Below the pieces are notes generated by a model that worked only from the letters and a program-made list of their open reading frames with translations, was not told the origin of the DNA and made no database searches. A program made the translations under genes and the position numbers. From assembly GCA_024637145.1 (NCBI GenBank), contig JAGXFQ010000037.1:44506-108505 (forward strand): 64,000 bases of DNA. Reading direction: 5' to 3'. Each line of letters begins with the position of its first letter. Within the stretch, counting starts at the first letter, position 1. Shown here piece after piece: positions 61,731-64,000 of this stretch. Origin of the DNA: Desulfobulbaceae bacterium (GTDB lineage: Bacteria > Desulfobacterota > Desulfobulbia > Desulfobulbales > SURF-16).

Positions 61731-62057
61731 GTCTCTGGTCGTCCTATGGTCGTTGTGCCAAAAAAACATCTAATACGCTTGAACCTCTTTCCTTCGCTGG
61801 CCGGCGCTTTTTTGGGCGCTTCCCGCCCCTCCTTCCTGCCAATAATTCCTGAAAAATCGTTGACATAAGAACGCTTCTGGGTCATCTTCCTAACCAAATA
61901 AAATATCTTCGAACAGTTCGAAAAGGTGCCATGTTCAGGTTGTCCTCCTCTGCCAAGGCAGGAGGCAAGGGGGGCTTATTGCCATCATGGCTCTTCAGTT
62001 ATTGCAATAAGGGGAAAATCTGCCCACCTATAGGGGTGATATGACGGACAAGATTCC

Positions 62058-62075
62058 ACTTATTGCACTGTTATG
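62058..62075 (+). other. Candidate integron-type recombination half-site (L'-R'-like) ACTTATTGCACTGTTATG
   Basis: 14/18 match to the reverse complement of the half-site at 63287-63304; ends in TGTTATG. Confidence 0.4.
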
Positions 62076-62156
62076 TGCAAAAAAAATATTTAACTAACCA
62101 CAGAAGCCTCCTATCCTTTAAATTGTACAGAAAAACAATCTAATCAGAGAAACTAG

Positions 62157-63281
62157 ATGAATGAGATAGATAAAAGCCAAACTATAAAAATAGAAAATGA
62201 GAATGATGCATGGGAAATATTTGAAAAAGCATTAGAAGGAGAATTTGATGACCAATCAGATATTGAATTAACATTTTCAAATTGGCCACAAATAGATATT
62301 AAATTAAAAGGCGTAAAGCATAAGGCCTCGCTTACAGCAAAAAACATGGAGGGACTCGTTGAACTTCAAACGACTCTTTTCCGAACCTATGCGCTAACTG
62401 TACACAATAAATTAAACGCAAAGAATTTAACAAACGACGAAAAAGAAAAACTAACCATTATATTCCAAGTATCAGAAGGATCATCAGATGTTTGGGCTGA
62501 ATTAATCAAAGTATTATCTATACTAGCAAAAGATATGACAAAAAAACTAGAACCAAAACATTATGTTATAACTGTACTTGGTATTAGTCTCATTTGGGGC
62601 AGCACAGCAACACTAAGCACCTATCTTCAACACCAAAAAGATCTATTTGTCGCAGAACAACAAACAGTACAAAAAAAGAATGAAATTGATGAAAGAATTT
62701 TTGCCTCTGAACAAGAATTTAGAAAAATGGAAATTCTTACAAATGCATTTCAGTACAACCCACAACTAGAGCAAATTAGAGAAAGTGTTGATGCTATGAA
62801 TGCTAATTTGCTTCAAAAATTCTCTGATGCTGATGAAATTTCAGTTCAAGGAACAAAGAAAATAAAAAGCAAAACAATACAGCAAATATTCAAAAAGAAA
62901 AGAGTTGGAGCAGTGGAAGATAGGTTAGATGGTCTATTTAGAATAATTAAAGTAGACAGCTCAACACCAGACCACTTCAATGTTACAGTAAGAAATATAA
63001 GTGATGGAACAATAGTAAAAATCACAATACAGGATTCATACGTTATAGATAAAAAGAAAAAACAATGTCTTCAAGATGCTGAGTGGAGTAAAGTACCTGT
63101 CCTGTTACGGATGAACATAAAAAGACTCAGAGGCGTTATTGTTAACGCATCTATACTAAATGTTGAAGAGGCACCAGACTCTATCATTGACCTTATTAAC
63201 CAAGGAAAAACAGATATAAAAGTAACGTGGTCTGATAATAAAGGTTTTCAATACATTACAAAAAACAAGAACCATGGCTAA
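62157..63281 (+). CDS. Orphan protein with one predicted TM segment, candidate cassette-borne gene
   Basis: 374-aa ORF in AT-rich DNA; TM segment HYVITVLGISLIWGSTATLSTYL. Confidence 0.75.
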   Translation: MNEIDKSQTIKIENENDAWEIFEKALEGEFDDQSDIELTFSNWPQIDIKLKGVKHKASLTAKNMEGLVELQTTLFRTYALTVHNKLNAKNLTNDEKEKLTIIFQVSEGSSDVWAELIKVLSILAKDMTKKLEPKHYVITVLGISLIWGSTATLSTYLQHQKDLFVAEQQTVQKKNEIDERIFASEQEFRKMEILTNAFQYNPQLEQIRESVDAMNANLLQKFSDADEISVQGTKKIKSKTIQQIFKKKRVGAVEDRLDGLFRIIKVDSSTPDHFNVTVRNISDGTIVKITIQDSYVIDKKKKQCLQDAEWSKVPVLLRMNIKRLRGVIVNASILNVEEAPDSIIDLINQGKTDIKVTWSDNKGFQYITKNKNHG

Positions 63282-63286
63282 TATCA

Positions 63287-63304
63287 CATAACAATTCACT
63301 AAGC
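63287..63304 (+). other. Candidate attC R''-L'' half CATAACAATTCACTAAGC
   Basis: 6 bp after the stop codon of 62157..63281; resembles the attC start (TAACAATTC...). Confidence 0.4.
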
Positions 63305-63491
63305 ACGACGCGCGAGCACGCCAGTTTTAACGGCTTCGACCAACTCATTGATAGCAACAAAAACACGTTACCTGAGCAGCTCAGTTAACCTTATCAGCCC
63401 GTTGAAAAACTCCCATTTTCACTACAAAACAATTGAGTCACCAGCCTGATCGGTTAAAATGCCAAAAAAGCTCACCAACCAAGGGGTTCCA

Positions 63492-64000
63492 ATGGCTATC
63501 GGAAAACGCAACAAACCAAAACAGCAAACGCTCTGGGTGGCGACCAGTGATCTGGCGCCCCGAAGCGGTCACCCTTTTTACACCAGGCTCAACAGCCTTT
63601 TGGATGAAGATACCTTTGATGCATGGCTGGAGCAAGAGTGCGCGCTTTATTTCGCCGCTTGTGGCCGGCCATCGATTCCGCCGGGGGTGTACTTCCGGAT
63701 GCTCTTTATCGGCTACCTGGAGGGCTTCCAGTCCGAGCGCAACATCGCCTGGCATTGTGCCGATCGCATGTCACTACGGGATTTTCTGGGTTATCAACTC
63801 CACGAACGAACCCCCGATCATTCAAGCTTTACGATCTGGCGGCAGCGTCTGCCGCTTGGTCTTTACCGCACGGTTTTCCAGCGGATATTGGGCCTGGTGC
63901 ATCGCCATGGACTGATAGATGCCTATGCCGCCGGGGTGGATTCTTCCACCATTGAGGCCAATGCCTCCCTGCGTCGCCTGGCCCGGAAGGATAGCGGCGC
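63492..64000 (+). CDS. IS1182-like (DDE) transposase, truncated by window end
   Basis: Open frame from ATG 63492 to window end: MAIGKRNKPKQQTLWVATSDL...FRMLFIGYLEGFQSERNIAWHCADRMSLRDFLGY...GVDSSTIEANASLRRLA. Confidence 0.85.
   Translation, partial: MAIGKRNKPKQQTLWVATSDLAPRSGHPFYTRLNSLLDEDTFDAWLEQECALYFAACGRPSIPPGVYFRMLFIGYLEGFQSERNIAWHCADRMSLRDFLGYQLHERTPDHSSFTIWRQRLPLGLYRTVFQRILGLVHRHGLIDAYAAGVDSSTIEANASLRRLARKDSG

Noticed and set aside
61909-61922. TTCGAACAGTTCGA palindrome as a LexA box
   Set aside because: Spacing does not fit the CGAAC-N4-GTTCG or CTG-N10-CAG consensus and no SOS gene follows.

Overview
This is a 64 kb chromosomal window from a GC-rich bacterium. I infer Desulfobacterota (Desulfobulbales-like) from gene content, without any search. 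Most of it is dense housekeeping sequence. In order: a periplasmic nitrate reductase cluster (napDAGHBC), a porin, htpG, thiC, an endonuclease III-like gene, an M24 peptidase, dnaG-rpoD-dprA-topA, pyrBC, lepB, a type IV pilus pilMNOP plus split PilQ/secretin locus, secB, uvrA, rsmB, pgeF, an M50 protease, a DHH-CBS-nucleotidyltransferase, a Xer recombinase, rpsU, a K+ channel/TrkA/receiver fusion, glcD-like, ddl, serS, moeA-mobA-mobB, HIT, an amidohydrolase, a membrane protein, pcm and tRNA-Phe. Most of the non-standard signal is non-coding. A 162-bp TA-flanked MITE-like element splits the overlapping stop codons of two convergent genes. A second MITE-like element of about 178 bp has AATTGT(G) flanking duplications. 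Polypurine/polypyrimidine inverted-repeat arrays occur at three loci. Several long near-perfect bidirectional terminators are present. At the right edge, an AT-rich patch after tRNA-Phe carries an orphan membrane-protein ORF. It is bounded by sequences resembling integron recombination half-sites (TGTTATG / CATAACAATTCACTAAGC) and followed by a truncated IS1182-like transposase. This candidate lone gene cassette is the best lead for something undescribed. No CRISPR array was seen.
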